Shown here: positions 1 through 9,011 of the stretch, one piece after another
Layout of the letters: each line of letters starts with the position of its first letter
Position numbering within the stretch: position 1 is the stretch's first letter
Origin: Aliikangiella coralliicola
Lineage (GTDB): Bacteria > Pseudomonadota > Gammaproteobacteria > Enterobacterales > Kangiellaceae
Length of the DNA: 64,000 nt
Assembly (NCBI RefSeq): GCF_007004725.1
Contig: NZ_ML660164.1
Coordinates: forward strand, 124,001-188,000
Reading direction: 5' to 3'
Notes under the pieces: generated by a model
Seen by the model: the letters and a program-made list of their open reading frames with translations, nothing else
What the model was told of the DNA's origin: nothing
The model's database searches: none
Program-made: the position numbers and the translations under genes

Positions 1-1
1 C

Positions 2-1594
2 TCCTTTGATATCCGTCGAGAGGAGCTTAAAGCTCAATTCCAAAATCCTGACCACGAATATTTCCTTGACCCAGAAGATTACGATGGTGCTGAAAGCGAG
101 GAATACCAAGATGAGCTAAATTCAGAACTCGAAGAGCGCGATTACTACGCTGAAGCTAATGTCTTCTGGGTGCCGTCTCAAGCTCGCTGGCAGTTTTTGC
201 AAGATAACAATAAAACGGTTATTGGGGGTGCTGAGTTAATCCTTGATGATGGCAATAAACTCAAACTTAGTTCTGTCGGTCATTTAATTGACAATGCTTT
301 AGAAGCTATTGAGGTTGATAACCCGAAACTTAAAGGGGTTCTTAACAAGCGCTATACCCAACTCCAAATCGACCAAGCGAAGTTGGGAGAGTTAATTGAT
401 TTAATTGCGACGGTTCCTTTCTCACACGATTCGCTTAGCAGTAAAGATATTTTGGGCCATGTGTATGAATACTTTCTAGGTCAGTTTGCTTTAGCTGAAG
501 GTAAAAAGGGTGGTCAGTTTTATACACCTAAATCCATTGTGAGTTTAATTGTTCAAATGCTAGAGCCGTTTAAAGGCCGTGTGTATGACCCCGCGATGGG
601 CTCTGGCGGTTTCTTTGTGCAATCGGAACACTTTATCACTGAGCATCAAGGTAAGATTGGTGAAGTATCTATCTATGGGCAGGAATACAATCATACCACT
701 TGGCAGTTAGCCGCAATGAATATGGCTATTCGCGGTATCGATTTTAATTTCGGTAAAGAACCAGCGAATACCTACACCAACGATCAACATCCTGATTTAC
801 GTGCCGATTTTGTGATGGCCAATCCGCCTTTTAATATGAAGGAGTGGGATGCCGGTGTGAGTGATGATGATCCTCGTTGGCAATATGGTCGTCCTCCTTC
901 AGGTAATGCCAATTTTGCCTGGTTACAACATATGCTTTATCACTTAGCGCCTAATGGCAGCATGGGGTTGTTATTAGCTAATGGTTCAATGAGTTCTAAC
1001 ACCAATAACGAGGGTGTTATTCGCAAGGCCTTAATCGAAAATGATTTGGTGGAGTGTATGGTGGCTTTGCCGGGGCAGTTGTTTACCAACACGCAAATTC
1101 CTGCGTGTATTTGGTTTTTAACCAAAAACAAAAGAGAGAGAACTTCGGCTTACGGTAAAAAGTTACGCAATAGAAAAGGTGAAGTGCTATTTATTGATGC
1201 ACGTAATTTGGGGTATATGAAAGATCGCGTGGTGCGTGATTTTACTCAGGAAGATTTAAATGCCGTTACTTCTATTTATCATAATTGGCAAACATCTAAA
1301 CCTATTAATGAACAAGACAATACTGTCATCTCGACCAAAGTGGAGAGATCTCCCACAGACTACTGCGATGTCCCTGGCTTCTGCAAGTCCGCTAAGTTAG
1401 AGGAATTGCAGAAGCACGATTATGTGCTTACGCCTGGGCGTTATGTTGGCGCTGCGGCTGAAGAAGATGATGGCGAACCATTTGCTGAAAAAATGGCGCG
1501 ATTAACAGGGCAGTTGAAAACTCAGTTTGAAGAGTCGGATAGTTTAGAAGGGGAGATTAAGAAGAATTTGGCGGGGTTGGGGTACGATGTCTGA
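2..1594 (+). CDS. hsdM: Type I restriction-modification DNA methyltransferase subunit HsdM (5' truncated by window edge)
   Basis: The reading frame is open from base 2, so the N-terminus lies outside the window; the GTG at 170 is internal. The product is the N6-adenine methyltransferase subunit of a type I restriction-modification enzyme. The sequence shows the HsdM block GGQFYTPKSIVSLIVQML, the SAM-binding motif DPAMGSGGF and the catalytic NPPF (in ANPPFNMKEW), followed by the usual C-terminal helical part. The stop overlaps the hsdS start by 8 bases, indicating translational coupling. Identification is firm; only the missing start limits confidence. Confidence 0.95.
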   Translation, partial: SFDIRREELKAQFQNPDHEYFLDPEDYDGAESEEYQDELNSELEERDYYAEANVFWVPSQARWQFLQDNNKTVIGGAELILDDGNKLKLSSVGHLIDNALEAIEVDNPKLKGVLNKRYTQLQIDQAKLGELIDLIATVPFSHDSLSSKDILGHVYEYFLGQFALAEGKKGGQFYTPKSIVSLIVQMLEPFKGRVYDPAMGSGGFFVQSEHFITEHQGKIGEVSIYGQEYNHTTWQLAAMNMAIRGIDFNFGKEPANTYTNDQHPDLRADFVMANPPFNMKEWDAGVSDDDPRWQYGRPPSGNANFAWLQHMLYHLAPNGSMGLLLANGSMSSNTNNEGVIRKALIENDLVECMVALPGQLFTNTQIPACIWFLTKNKRERTSAYGKKLRNRKGEVLFIDARNLGYMKDRVVRDFTQEDLNAVTSIYHNWQTSKPINEQDNTVISTKVERSPTDYCDVPGFCKSAKLEELQKHDYVLTPGRYVGAAAEEDDGEPFAEKMARLTGQLKTQFEESDSLEGEIKKNLAGLGYDV

Positions 1595-3002
1595 TTTTGT
1601 ATCAACGATAGGTGATATCGCACAAGTCTTCGATGGACCTCATGCTACGCCAAAGAAAATAGAAGAAGGGCCATATTTCTTAAGTATATCTAGCCTCGAA
1701 AAAGGAGCTCTTGATTTATCTAAATCAGCTCACGTTAGTGAAGAAGACTTTAAAAAATGGACTAAAAGAGTAACCCCTAAAGAGGGGGATGTTTTGTTTT
1801 CTTATGAAACACGTCTTGGTGATGCTGCTTTAATGCTGCCTGGAATAACTGCTTGTTTGGGGAGACGAATGGGGTTGTTAAGACCAAATAGAGAAAAGGT
1901 AATTCCTGAATATTTATTATATGCGTATCTTTCTCCTGCGTTTCAAGAAACCATCCGAGCCAATACAATTCATGGTGCGACAGTTGATCGAATAGCACTT
2001 AAAGAAATGCCATCTTTTGAAATAAGAATTCCGCCCATTGATGAACAGAAGAGAACAGTTGAAGTTTTAAAAGCATTAGACGCTAAAATCGAACTCAACC
2101 GCCAAACCAACCAAACCCTCGAACAAATCGCTCAAGCCATTTTTAGAAGCTGGTTTGTAGATTTTGATCCCACTCGTGCAAAAATTGCAGCCAAACAAAG
2201 TGGACAAGACCCAGAGCGAGCGGCTATGGCGGCTATTAGTGGCAAGTCGTTAGAAGAAATCAATAGACTTTGTGAAGAGCATGACGAGCATGGAAGCACT
2301 AATGTCGCGGGCGCAGGAAGCGCAGGAGCGACGCTAAAGCAATTAAAAGAAACAGCAGCTTTGTTTCCTGATGCTTTGGTTGATAGTGAGTTGGGGGAGA
2401 TTCCTGCGGGGTGGGGAACTGGTAAACTAAGTGATCTTGCGGAATTTAAAAGAGAGAGGTTTGAAGTTTCTGAACTTACTTTTGAAAACTACATTTCAAC
2501 TGAGAACATGCTGGAAAATAAAAGTGGCATTACAAGGGCTTCATCGTTACCCAAAGTGAAAACTGTCCCGCGCTTTGAAAAAGGGGATATTTTAGTTTCG
2601 AATATTCGTCCTTACTTCAAAAAAATATGGCTCGCTCACTTCGAAGGTGGGCGTTCGGGAGACGTGTTAGGGTTTAAATGCAAAGAACCGGATCAAGTTG
2701 AATATCTTTATAATTTTCTTTATCAAGATTCGTTCTTCGAATTCATGATGTTGACTTCTAAAGGTGCAAAAATGCCTAGAGGAGATAAAAACGCGATTCA
2801 AGGTCTAGAGATTATATTACCTTCGAATGAATTGAGAAAAAGATATTCGAGTCTAGTTAAGTTTTTTTATCCAAAATCGTATGAGCTTGTAAGAGAAAGT
2901 GAAACTCTTAAGAATATTCGAAATATGCTATTGCCTAAGCTACTGTCAGGCGATATAGATCCTCTGTTAGATGCAGAAGATAAAGGCTATATGTATGTCT
3001 AA
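1587..3002 (+). CDS. hsdS: Type I restriction-modification specificity subunit HsdS
   Basis: DNA-recognition subunit that sets the target of the HsdM/HsdR complex. At 471 residues it has the usual two variable target-recognition halves, separated by a conserved helical spacer (IELNRQTNQTLEQIAQAIFR, SWFVDFDPTRAK) and the restart of the second half at SELGEIPAGWG. The C-terminus carries LLPKLLSGDI, typical of the distal helix. A low-complexity Gly/Ala stretch (GAGSAGAT) sits between the halves. The ATG lies inside the hsdM end (ATGTCTGA). The next gene starts within the last codons of hsdS, so the operon is tightly packed. Confidence 0.93.
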   Translation: MSDFVSTIGDIAQVFDGPHATPKKIEEGPYFLSISSLEKGALDLSKSAHVSEEDFKKWTKRVTPKEGDVLFSYETRLGDAALMLPGITACLGRRMGLLRPNREKVIPEYLLYAYLSPAFQETIRANTIHGATVDRIALKEMPSFEIRIPPIDEQKRTVEVLKALDAKIELNRQTNQTLEQIAQAIFRSWFVDFDPTRAKIAAKQSGQDPERAAMAAISGKSLEEINRLCEEHDEHGSTNVAGAGSAGATLKQLKETAALFPDALVDSELGEIPAGWGTGKLSDLAEFKRERFEVSELTFENYISTENMLENKSGITRASSLPKVKTVPRFEKGDILVSNIRPYFKKIWLAHFEGGRSGDVLGFKCKEPDQVEYLYNFLYQDSFFEFMMLTSKGAKMPRGDKNAIQGLEIILPSNELRKRYSSLVKFFYPKSYELVRESETLKNIRNMLLPKLLSGDIDPLLDAEDKGYMYV

Positions 3003-4731
3003 ACTTGAAAAGATAGCTATTAAGAACATAAAAGGAATTTCAAACAAATCGTTTGATCTACAGCTGTTTCCAAATAAACCTTCGATTTTGGTAGCTCCGA
3101 ACGGTTTTGGGAAAAGCTCATTAGCATGTGCATTTAACTCAATGAATAATGCCAGAATAGACCTGGCTGAATGTAATCATTTCAATAAAGATAAAGCTAA
3201 AAAGCCTGAAATAGTTATTCAATTTGACGGAACTCAATTTAAAGCAACAGAGAACTCGAATACGATATTGAAAAACTTGGGAGTTTCGGTCATCAATAGC
3301 CATGTGGTTCCAGATGCTAAAAAACGAAGGATAGGTGGTTTTACTGCAGTAACTACATCCTTAAAGGTTAGCCCTGTAGTGCTCATTGACAATATTCCTG
3401 ATAAGGTTGATTTTTCGTACAAATATTCAGATCTTAAAACTGAATTCGGCCCCAGTGGTAAGGCATTGCCTAATGCGTCGAAACTATTATCTGAATTGGC
3501 GTTTGTTAGTTTAATAGAAAGAGAGATTAACTTTTCTGATTTCAAAAAGAAGCTGAAGTATAAAAATCCAATTACTCGAGTTGTCGAAGAGATTAATACT
3601 TTTGAGGGAACTGCAGTTCAGATTCAAGCTCGCATTGAATCTGACTTGTTAGACCAATTGCGTGCGGTTGATGCTTTAAAATCTTTAGCCGACCTTATAC
3701 GAGAGTACAATGATACTTCTGAAGTAGAAGCTTATTTATTAGCTTGGCAGATTGCTGAATTATCACGAAATCCTGACTTCAAATTAGCGATAGAATATAG
3801 AGTTTATTTGAATGAGAAGCTGTTTTTCGATGAGCTTTTAAGTGCGGCTGATACCACTCGGCATAAGATTAAAACTAAAGAAGAAAAGAAAAAGCAAAAA
3901 AAACGATTGGTTGTTAATTTTCCTGATGCTGATGATATGTCTAACGGCCAGAGAGATATATTGTCATTCATTGCTCAAATCCAAAGATCACTTAAAAAGC
4001 TAAAAAAACAAAACTGCATCCTAGTAATTGATGAAATATTCGACTATTTAGATGATGCCAACTTAGTCGCGTTCCAATACTATGTGACTCAGATTATCGA
4101 ACGGTTCAAAAAACAAGAGCGAAACATTTTTCCTTTGCTTCTTACACACTTAGACCCTGGATGTTTTAAGCATTTTTGTTTTAATAAGCATAAGTTACAA
4201 ATTAGATATCTCAATAGAGACTCAGAATTAAACGAACCTGTTTTCCTTAAAATAGTTAAAAATAGGAAAGATCAAGCGATTGAAAATGAACTAAGCAAGT
4301 ATCATTTCCACTATCACCCTCACGAAGTAGATTTAGAAGACGACTTTCAGCGTCTTAATATGCGAAAAGCGTGGGGGAAATCTCATTCATTCTACAGTGC
4401 AGTAAATCAAGAATTGAGAAAATATCTTGAGTCAAGAGAGTTTGATCCTATAGCAATATTGTTTGCAGTAAGAATTAAAATCGAGGAAATTGCTTACGGA
4501 AAGTTAGCTAACCAGGAGCAGCAAACAGCATTTCTTGAAGAGCACGGGACATCCAAAAAGCTAGATTATTGTCATGGTATTGGAATGGATGTACCTGAAT
4601 CCCACTATCTTTTAGGACTAATTTATAATGATAATCTGCATTGGAATAATAAGCGGGATTACTCAACACCTTTAATTGCCAAGCTAGAGAACTTCACTAT
4701 TAGAAAGATGATTGCCGAGGTGTTTTCTTGA
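2995..4731 (+). CDS. SMC/RecF-like AAA ATPase embedded in the hsd operon
   Basis: A 578-residue ATPase of the ABC/SMC/RecF type. I chose ATG 2995 (MSKLEKIAIKNIKG), which overlaps hsdS by 8 bases, over the upstream 2971 because homologous N-termini begin with such a beta-strand. Visible motifs are the Walker A APNGFGKSS at residues 34-42, an ABC-signature-like SNGQRDILSF, and the Walker B ILVIDEIFDYLDD, followed by a C-terminal extension of about 200 residues. ATPases of this kind are known as restriction-linked ORFs in type I loci. A role as accessory defence protein is inferred from position; no effector nuclease motif is evident. Confidence 0.8.
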   Translation: MSKLEKIAIKNIKGISNKSFDLQLFPNKPSILVAPNGFGKSSLACAFNSMNNARIDLAECNHFNKDKAKKPEIVIQFDGTQFKATENSNTILKNLGVSVINSHVVPDAKKRRIGGFTAVTTSLKVSPVVLIDNIPDKVDFSYKYSDLKTEFGPSGKALPNASKLLSELAFVSLIEREINFSDFKKKLKYKNPITRVVEEINTFEGTAVQIQARIESDLLDQLRAVDALKSLADLIREYNDTSEVEAYLLAWQIAELSRNPDFKLAIEYRVYLNEKLFFDELLSAADTTRHKIKTKEEKKKQKKRLVVNFPDADDMSNGQRDILSFIAQIQRSLKKLKKQNCILVIDEIFDYLDDANLVAFQYYVTQIIERFKKQERNIFPLLLTHLDPGCFKHFCFNKHKLQIRYLNRDSELNEPVFLKIVKNRKDQAIENELSKYHFHYHPHEVDLEDDFQRLNMRKAWGKSHSFYSAVNQELRKYLESREFDPIAILFAVRIKIEEIAYGKLANQEQQTAFLEEHGTSKKLDYCHGIGMDVPESHYLLGLIYNDNLHWNNKRDYSTPLIAKLENFTIRKMIAEVFS

Positions 4732-4763
4732 TAACCGAACACCAACTAGTTCAACTCTGTAGC
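4728..4763 (+). pseudogene. Vestigial hsdR start upstream of fic
   Basis: Reading from TTG 4728 gives LITEHQLVQLCS. The true HsdR start at 5796 reads MITEDQLEQLCI. Eight of ten residues after the first match, and 29 of 36 bases are identical by direct comparison. The vestige overlaps the ATPase stop codon exactly where hsdR would start if fic were absent. It looks like a duplicated or replaced hsdR 5' end left by the event that placed fic here. Confidence 0.6.
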
Positions 4764-4779
4764 AAAGACCATAAGGGTA

Positions 4780-5784
4780 ATGAATACAGCCATGCCTAAA
4801 CACCAACCCCCATTTACCCTCAACAACAAAATCCTCTCACAAGTTGCAGAGATCAGCGAGGCAATGGGACGTTTATCTGTTGTATTCGAACAAGAACAAT
4901 CACTCAAACTTCGCCGCGTTAATCGAATGCGAACCATTCAAGGCTCTTTAGCGATAGAAGGCAATACACTCTCAGAAGAACAAATCACCGCCATATTAGA
5001 TGGCAAGCGAATTATCGCACCACCTAAAGAAGTTAAAGAAGCAAGTAATGCCATAGCGGTTTATGAGCAACTCGATCAATGGCAGCCAGAAAAAGGAAAA
5101 CATCTGTTGGCTGCCCACAAAGTGTTAATGCTCGGCTTAGAAGATGACGCTGGAACTTATCGTAGTGGCGGAGTAGGCGTAATGTCCGGCAAAAAAGTCG
5201 TTCACATGGCACCACAAGCAGAACGCGTACCGGGTTTAATGAAAGCACTATTTACCTGGTTAAAAAATTCCGATGCACACCCGCTAATTACCAGCAGCGT
5301 ATTTCATTATGAATTTGAATTTATTCATCCCTTTGCCGATGGCAATGGTCGAATGGGGCGATTGTGGCAAACATTAATCCTCAGCAAATGGCATTCAGTG
5401 TTCGCTTACATTCCAGTAGAAAGCCTGGTTCATCAACACCAAGACAATTATTATCTGGCGATCAGGCAAAGCACCGCTCAAGGCGAATCAACTCCTTTTA
5501 TTGAATTTATGTTAGGGATGATTTACCAAGCCATTAAAGAATTGTCAGAAACTTCAACTACCCAGAAAACTGACCAGAAAACTACCCAGAAGACTACTCA
5601 AAATCAGCAAGCCATTTTAGACTATTTAAAAATACATCCCCAAGCTAGCCGAAAAGAATTGGCGGAAATGATTGATACCATAACTGAAAGTGGCGTGAAA
5701 TATAACCTAAAAGCGCTTCAGGATATGGGGTTACTGAAACGAATTGGCTCAGCACGATCAGGTCACTGGAAGGTATTGGATTAG
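4780..5784 (+). CDS. Fic family AMPylase-type protein with C-terminal winged helix
   Basis: Fic proteins transfer AMP (or another nucleotide moiety) to target hydroxyls. The 334-residue protein has the complete catalytic motif HPFADGNGRMGR at residues 183-194, including the catalytic His. It also has an intact N-terminal inhibitory-helix motif of the (S/T)xxxE(G/N) type, S56-LAI-E60-G61, so it is probably auto-inhibited. A Gln/Lys/Thr-rich repeat linker (TTQKTDQKTTQKTTQ) leads to a winged-helix domain (ASRKELAEMI to GLLKRIGS), which suggests DNA binding and autoregulation. ATG 4780 or ATG 4792 could be the start. It lies 11 bases before hsdR; fic genes are common inside type I loci. Confidence 0.9.
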   Translation: MNTAMPKHQPPFTLNNKILSQVAEISEAMGRLSVVFEQEQSLKLRRVNRMRTIQGSLAIEGNTLSEEQITAILDGKRIIAPPKEVKEASNAIAVYEQLDQWQPEKGKHLLAAHKVLMLGLEDDAGTYRSGGVGVMSGKKVVHMAPQAERVPGLMKALFTWLKNSDAHPLITSSVFHYEFEFIHPFADGNGRMGRLWQTLILSKWHSVFAYIPVESLVHQHQDNYYLAIRQSTAQGESTPFIEFMLGMIYQAIKELSETSTTQKTDQKTTQKTTQNQQAILDYLKIHPQASRKELAEMIDTITESGVKYNLKALQDMGLLKRIGSARSGHWKVLD

Positions 5785-5795
5785 AAGGTACAAGA

Positions 5796-8700
5796 ATGAT
5801 AACTGAAGATCAACTAGAACAACTCTGTATCGAATGGTTCCAAGAATCAAACTACGATTATATCTGCGGCTACGATATCGCACCTGATGGAAATAGTCCC
5901 GAACGAAAAGACTATCGTCAAATAATTCTTCATGATCGTTTACTGAGTCAATTAGAAGTTATAAACCCAAACATCCCAATAACAACTCTCGAACAAGTCG
6001 CTGCTCAATTATCTAAACCAGTAACACCAGTATTAATAAAAAACAACAAAGCCTTTCATCAATTCCTACTCGAAGGCGTAAAAGTCGAATTTAAAGATAA
6101 TAACGGTGAAGAGAAAATAGAATACGTTCAGCTGGTTGATTTCAACAAGGTGACAAATAATCAATTCCTAGTCGTAAACCAATTCACTATCACCGGTAGC
6201 AAAGGTAATAGACGCCCTGATGTTGTTGTGTTTGTTAATGGATTGCCCTTGGCCGTATTAGAACTTAAAAATCCCGCAGATAACAATGCGGATATTTGGT
6301 CTGCTTACCAACAACTTCAAACTTACAAAGAAGAAATACCGGATTTATTTATTTTTAACGAAGCGTTGGTAGTAAGCGATGGTCTTAATGCGCGAGTTGG
6401 CTCACTAACCGCTAGCAAAGAACGCTTTATGCCTTGGCGAACTGTTGATAATGAAAACGACAAGCCGCTCAATGAGTATTTTTTAGAAACACTAGTAAAA
6501 GGATTTTTTAAACCAGAGCTGTTTTTAGATTACATCCGGCACTTTGTGTTATTTGAGAATGACGCCGACCAAATTATTAAAAAGATCGCGGGTTACCATC
6601 AATTTCATGCTGTTCGCGCTGCAGTTAAAGCGACCGTCATTGCTGCTAAGAAAAATGAAATTGCGGAACCTAGAGCGAACTACGCTAATGAGGTTGAGCC
6701 TGGTTCTGGTAAAGCCGGGGTAGTGTGGCATACCCAAGGTTCAGGTAAATCTATTTCTATGGTTTGCTACGCTGGTAAATTATTGGCGCAACCGGAAATG
6801 AATAACCCAACTATTGTAGTTGTTACTGATCGAAATGATTTGGATGGACAATTATTCAATACATTTGGTATGGCCAGTGAAACCTTAAAGCAAACACCTG
6901 TTCAAGCAAGTGATAGAGACGATTTACGAGATATACTAGCTTCAAGACAAGCGGGCGGTATCGTGTTTACTACAGTACAAAAGTTCGCTTTATTAAAAGA
7001 CGAAAAAGAACACCCGAGGCTCAGCGAACGCAGAAATGTTGTTGTCGTTAGCGATGAAGCACACCGAAGCCAATATGGTGATAAAGGTAAATTTAATCCA
7101 CAAACTGGCGAGTATGTCTTTGGATATTCCAAGCATATGCGTGATGCCTTACCCAATGCTTCATTTATCGGATTCACCGGAACGCCAATATCAAATGCGG
7201 ATAAAGACACCCAAGCGGTATTCGGTGGTTATGTATCTATCTACGATATTCAAGATGCGGTAGATGATGGTTCAACTGTTCCTATCTATTATGAATCACG
7301 TTTAGCCAAACTCGATATTAAACAAAGTGAAATCGAATCACTTAATGACGAATTTGAAGAAGTCATTGAAGACGAAGAAGACGTCGCTGAGCGAGAAAAA
7401 ACGAAATCCAAGTGGGCTGCGCTAGAAAAACTCGTTGGTGCAGAACCAAGGTTAAAACAAGTCGCCAATGATCTAGTGACACATTTTAAGAACAGAAATA
7501 AGGGAATGAAAGTACCTGGCAAAGCCATGATAGTTTGTATGAGCCGCGAGATCTGTGTTGATATGTACAATGCAATCAAAGCGATTAGACCCGGTTGGCA
7601 CGATGCCGATCCCGCAAGGGGCTCAATCAAAATCGTAATGACCGGTTCAGCATCAGATAAAGAAAAGCTCCAGCCGCATATTTACAACAAAGAAGTAAAA
7701 AAATTCTTCGAAAAACGATTCAAAGACGTTAATGACCCACTGCAGATAGTCGTTGTTCGCGATATGTGGTTAACCGGATTTGATGCACCTAACTGTCATA
7801 CCATGTATATCGACAAACCCATGAAAGGGCATAATCTGATGCAGGCGATTGCTCGAGTTAATCGCGTGTTCAAAGACAAGCAGGGTGGTTTAGTTGTCGA
7901 CTATATCGGAATAGCCAACGAACTTAAGAAAGCGCTTAAAACCTACACAGGCGCAAATGGCAAAGGCAAGCCAACACATGACAGCCATGAAGCCTACTCA
8001 GTTCTAATGGAAAAAATGGAAGTCGCCCGCTCTATGTTTGCAACGCCAGTAGAAGGAAAAACATTCGACATAAGCAAATACGAAACAGAAGCAGTAAAAC
8101 TATTACCTGGCGCAATGGGCCACATCATGGGGTTAGTCGGCGCGAACGACAAGCTTGATGGAAAAAGACGCTTCCTTGATGTTGTTGCCGCTATTAACAA
8201 AGCATACTCACTATGTAGTACTTTGGATGAGGTAATCCCCATCAAAAAAGAAATCGCGTTTTTCGGTTACATCAAACAAGGCATTATGAAGTTTACTTCC
8301 GTAGATAAACGCCGAAGTGACGAAGAGAAGAGTTCTGCGTTAAAGCAAATAATAGACAATGCAATAGTCTCTGAAGGAGTAGATGACATTTTCAATTTAG
8401 TCGGCTTAGACAAGCCAAATATTGGATTACTTTCTCCTGAATTTATGGAAGATGTCGCTCAAATGCCAGAAAGGAACTTAGCTGTTGAACTGCTGCAAAA
8501 ACTACTGAAAGACGAAATAAAAGCACGTCTTAAAACGGATGTCGTGTCTGAAAAAAAATACTCAGATCGAATATTAGAAACGATAAGGAAATATCACAAC
8601 AGAGCAATTGAAACTGCACAGGTTATTGAAGAACTGATCCAAATGGCCAAAGACATGGCTGCCGATGCAGAGATGGCAGAAAAGTCTGGGCTGAATCCCG

Positions 8701-8975
8701 ACGAAATCGCTTTTTATCGGGCGCTTATTCAAAACGAGTCAGCGATAAAGGAATTAGGAGATAATAAACTTAGAGAGCTAGCTAAGTTTGTAACGGCTAA
8801 ATTAAGAAGCTCAACTACAGTTGACTGGCAGGTAAGAGACAGCGTTAGAGCGAAGTTGAGAAACCTTGTTAGAAGAGCACTTAAAAGATGGAAATATCCT
8901 CCGGACAAGTCAGATGAAGCCATTGACCTATGCTTGAAGCAGGCTGAAGCTTTAAGTGAGAGTTGGAGTAATTAA
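5796..8975 (+). CDS. hsdR: Type I restriction endonuclease subunit HsdR
   Basis: Motor and nuclease subunit that translocates DNA and cleaves it away from the recognition site. The 1059 residues run in family order: PD-(D/E)xK nuclease (D142, then E156-L-K158 within LAVLELKNPAD), SF2 helicase with Walker A HTQGSGKS (312-319), DEAH box (420-423) and the later motifs FTGTPI and QAIARVNRVF, then a C-terminal helical domain that binds the methylase core. Full length and no frameshift, so the enzyme is probably active together with HsdM and HsdS. It follows fic by 11 bases. Confidence 0.96.
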   Translation: MITEDQLEQLCIEWFQESNYDYICGYDIAPDGNSPERKDYRQIILHDRLLSQLEVINPNIPITTLEQVAAQLSKPVTPVLIKNNKAFHQFLLEGVKVEFKDNNGEEKIEYVQLVDFNKVTNNQFLVVNQFTITGSKGNRRPDVVVFVNGLPLAVLELKNPADNNADIWSAYQQLQTYKEEIPDLFIFNEALVVSDGLNARVGSLTASKERFMPWRTVDNENDKPLNEYFLETLVKGFFKPELFLDYIRHFVLFENDADQIIKKIAGYHQFHAVRAAVKATVIAAKKNEIAEPRANYANEVEPGSGKAGVVWHTQGSGKSISMVCYAGKLLAQPEMNNPTIVVVTDRNDLDGQLFNTFGMASETLKQTPVQASDRDDLRDILASRQAGGIVFTTVQKFALLKDEKEHPRLSERRNVVVVSDEAHRSQYGDKGKFNPQTGEYVFGYSKHMRDALPNASFIGFTGTPISNADKDTQAVFGGYVSIYDIQDAVDDGSTVPIYYESRLAKLDIKQSEIESLNDEFEEVIEDEEDVAEREKTKSKWAALEKLVGAEPRLKQVANDLVTHFKNRNKGMKVPGKAMIVCMSREICVDMYNAIKAIRPGWHDADPARGSIKIVMTGSASDKEKLQPHIYNKEVKKFFEKRFKDVNDPLQIVVVRDMWLTGFDAPNCHTMYIDKPMKGHNLMQAIARVNRVFKDKQGGLVVDYIGIANELKKALKTYTGANGKGKPTHDSHEAYSVLMEKMEVARSMFATPVEGKTFDISKYETEAVKLLPGAMGHIMGLVGANDKLDGKRRFLDVVAAINKAYSLCSTLDEVIPIKKEIAFFGYIKQGIMKFTSVDKRRSDEEKSSALKQIIDNAIVSEGVDDIFNLVGLDKPNIGLLSPEFMEDVAQMPERNLAVELLQKLLKDEIKARLKTDVVSEKKYSDRILETIRKYHNRAIETAQVIEELIQMAKDMAADAEMAEKSGLNPDEIAFYRALIQNESAIKELGDNKLRELAKFVTAKLRSSTTVDWQVRDSVRAKLRNLVRRALKRWKYPPDKSDEAIDLCLKQAEALSESWSN

Positions 8976-9011
8976 TTTCGCAATTGTTAAACTACATATG
9001 GGTATAGCCTA

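Noticed and set aside
2971-2994. Upstream start for the hsd-linked ATPase
   Set aside because: It adds eight residues (MQKIKAIC) that overlap hsdS further; ATG 2995 gives the typical N-terminal strand and the usual 8-base overlap.
5555-5610. Short tandem repeat as CRISPR or slippage locus
   Set aside because: It is the in-frame TTQK/TDQK linker of the Fic protein; there are only a few short units and no spacers.
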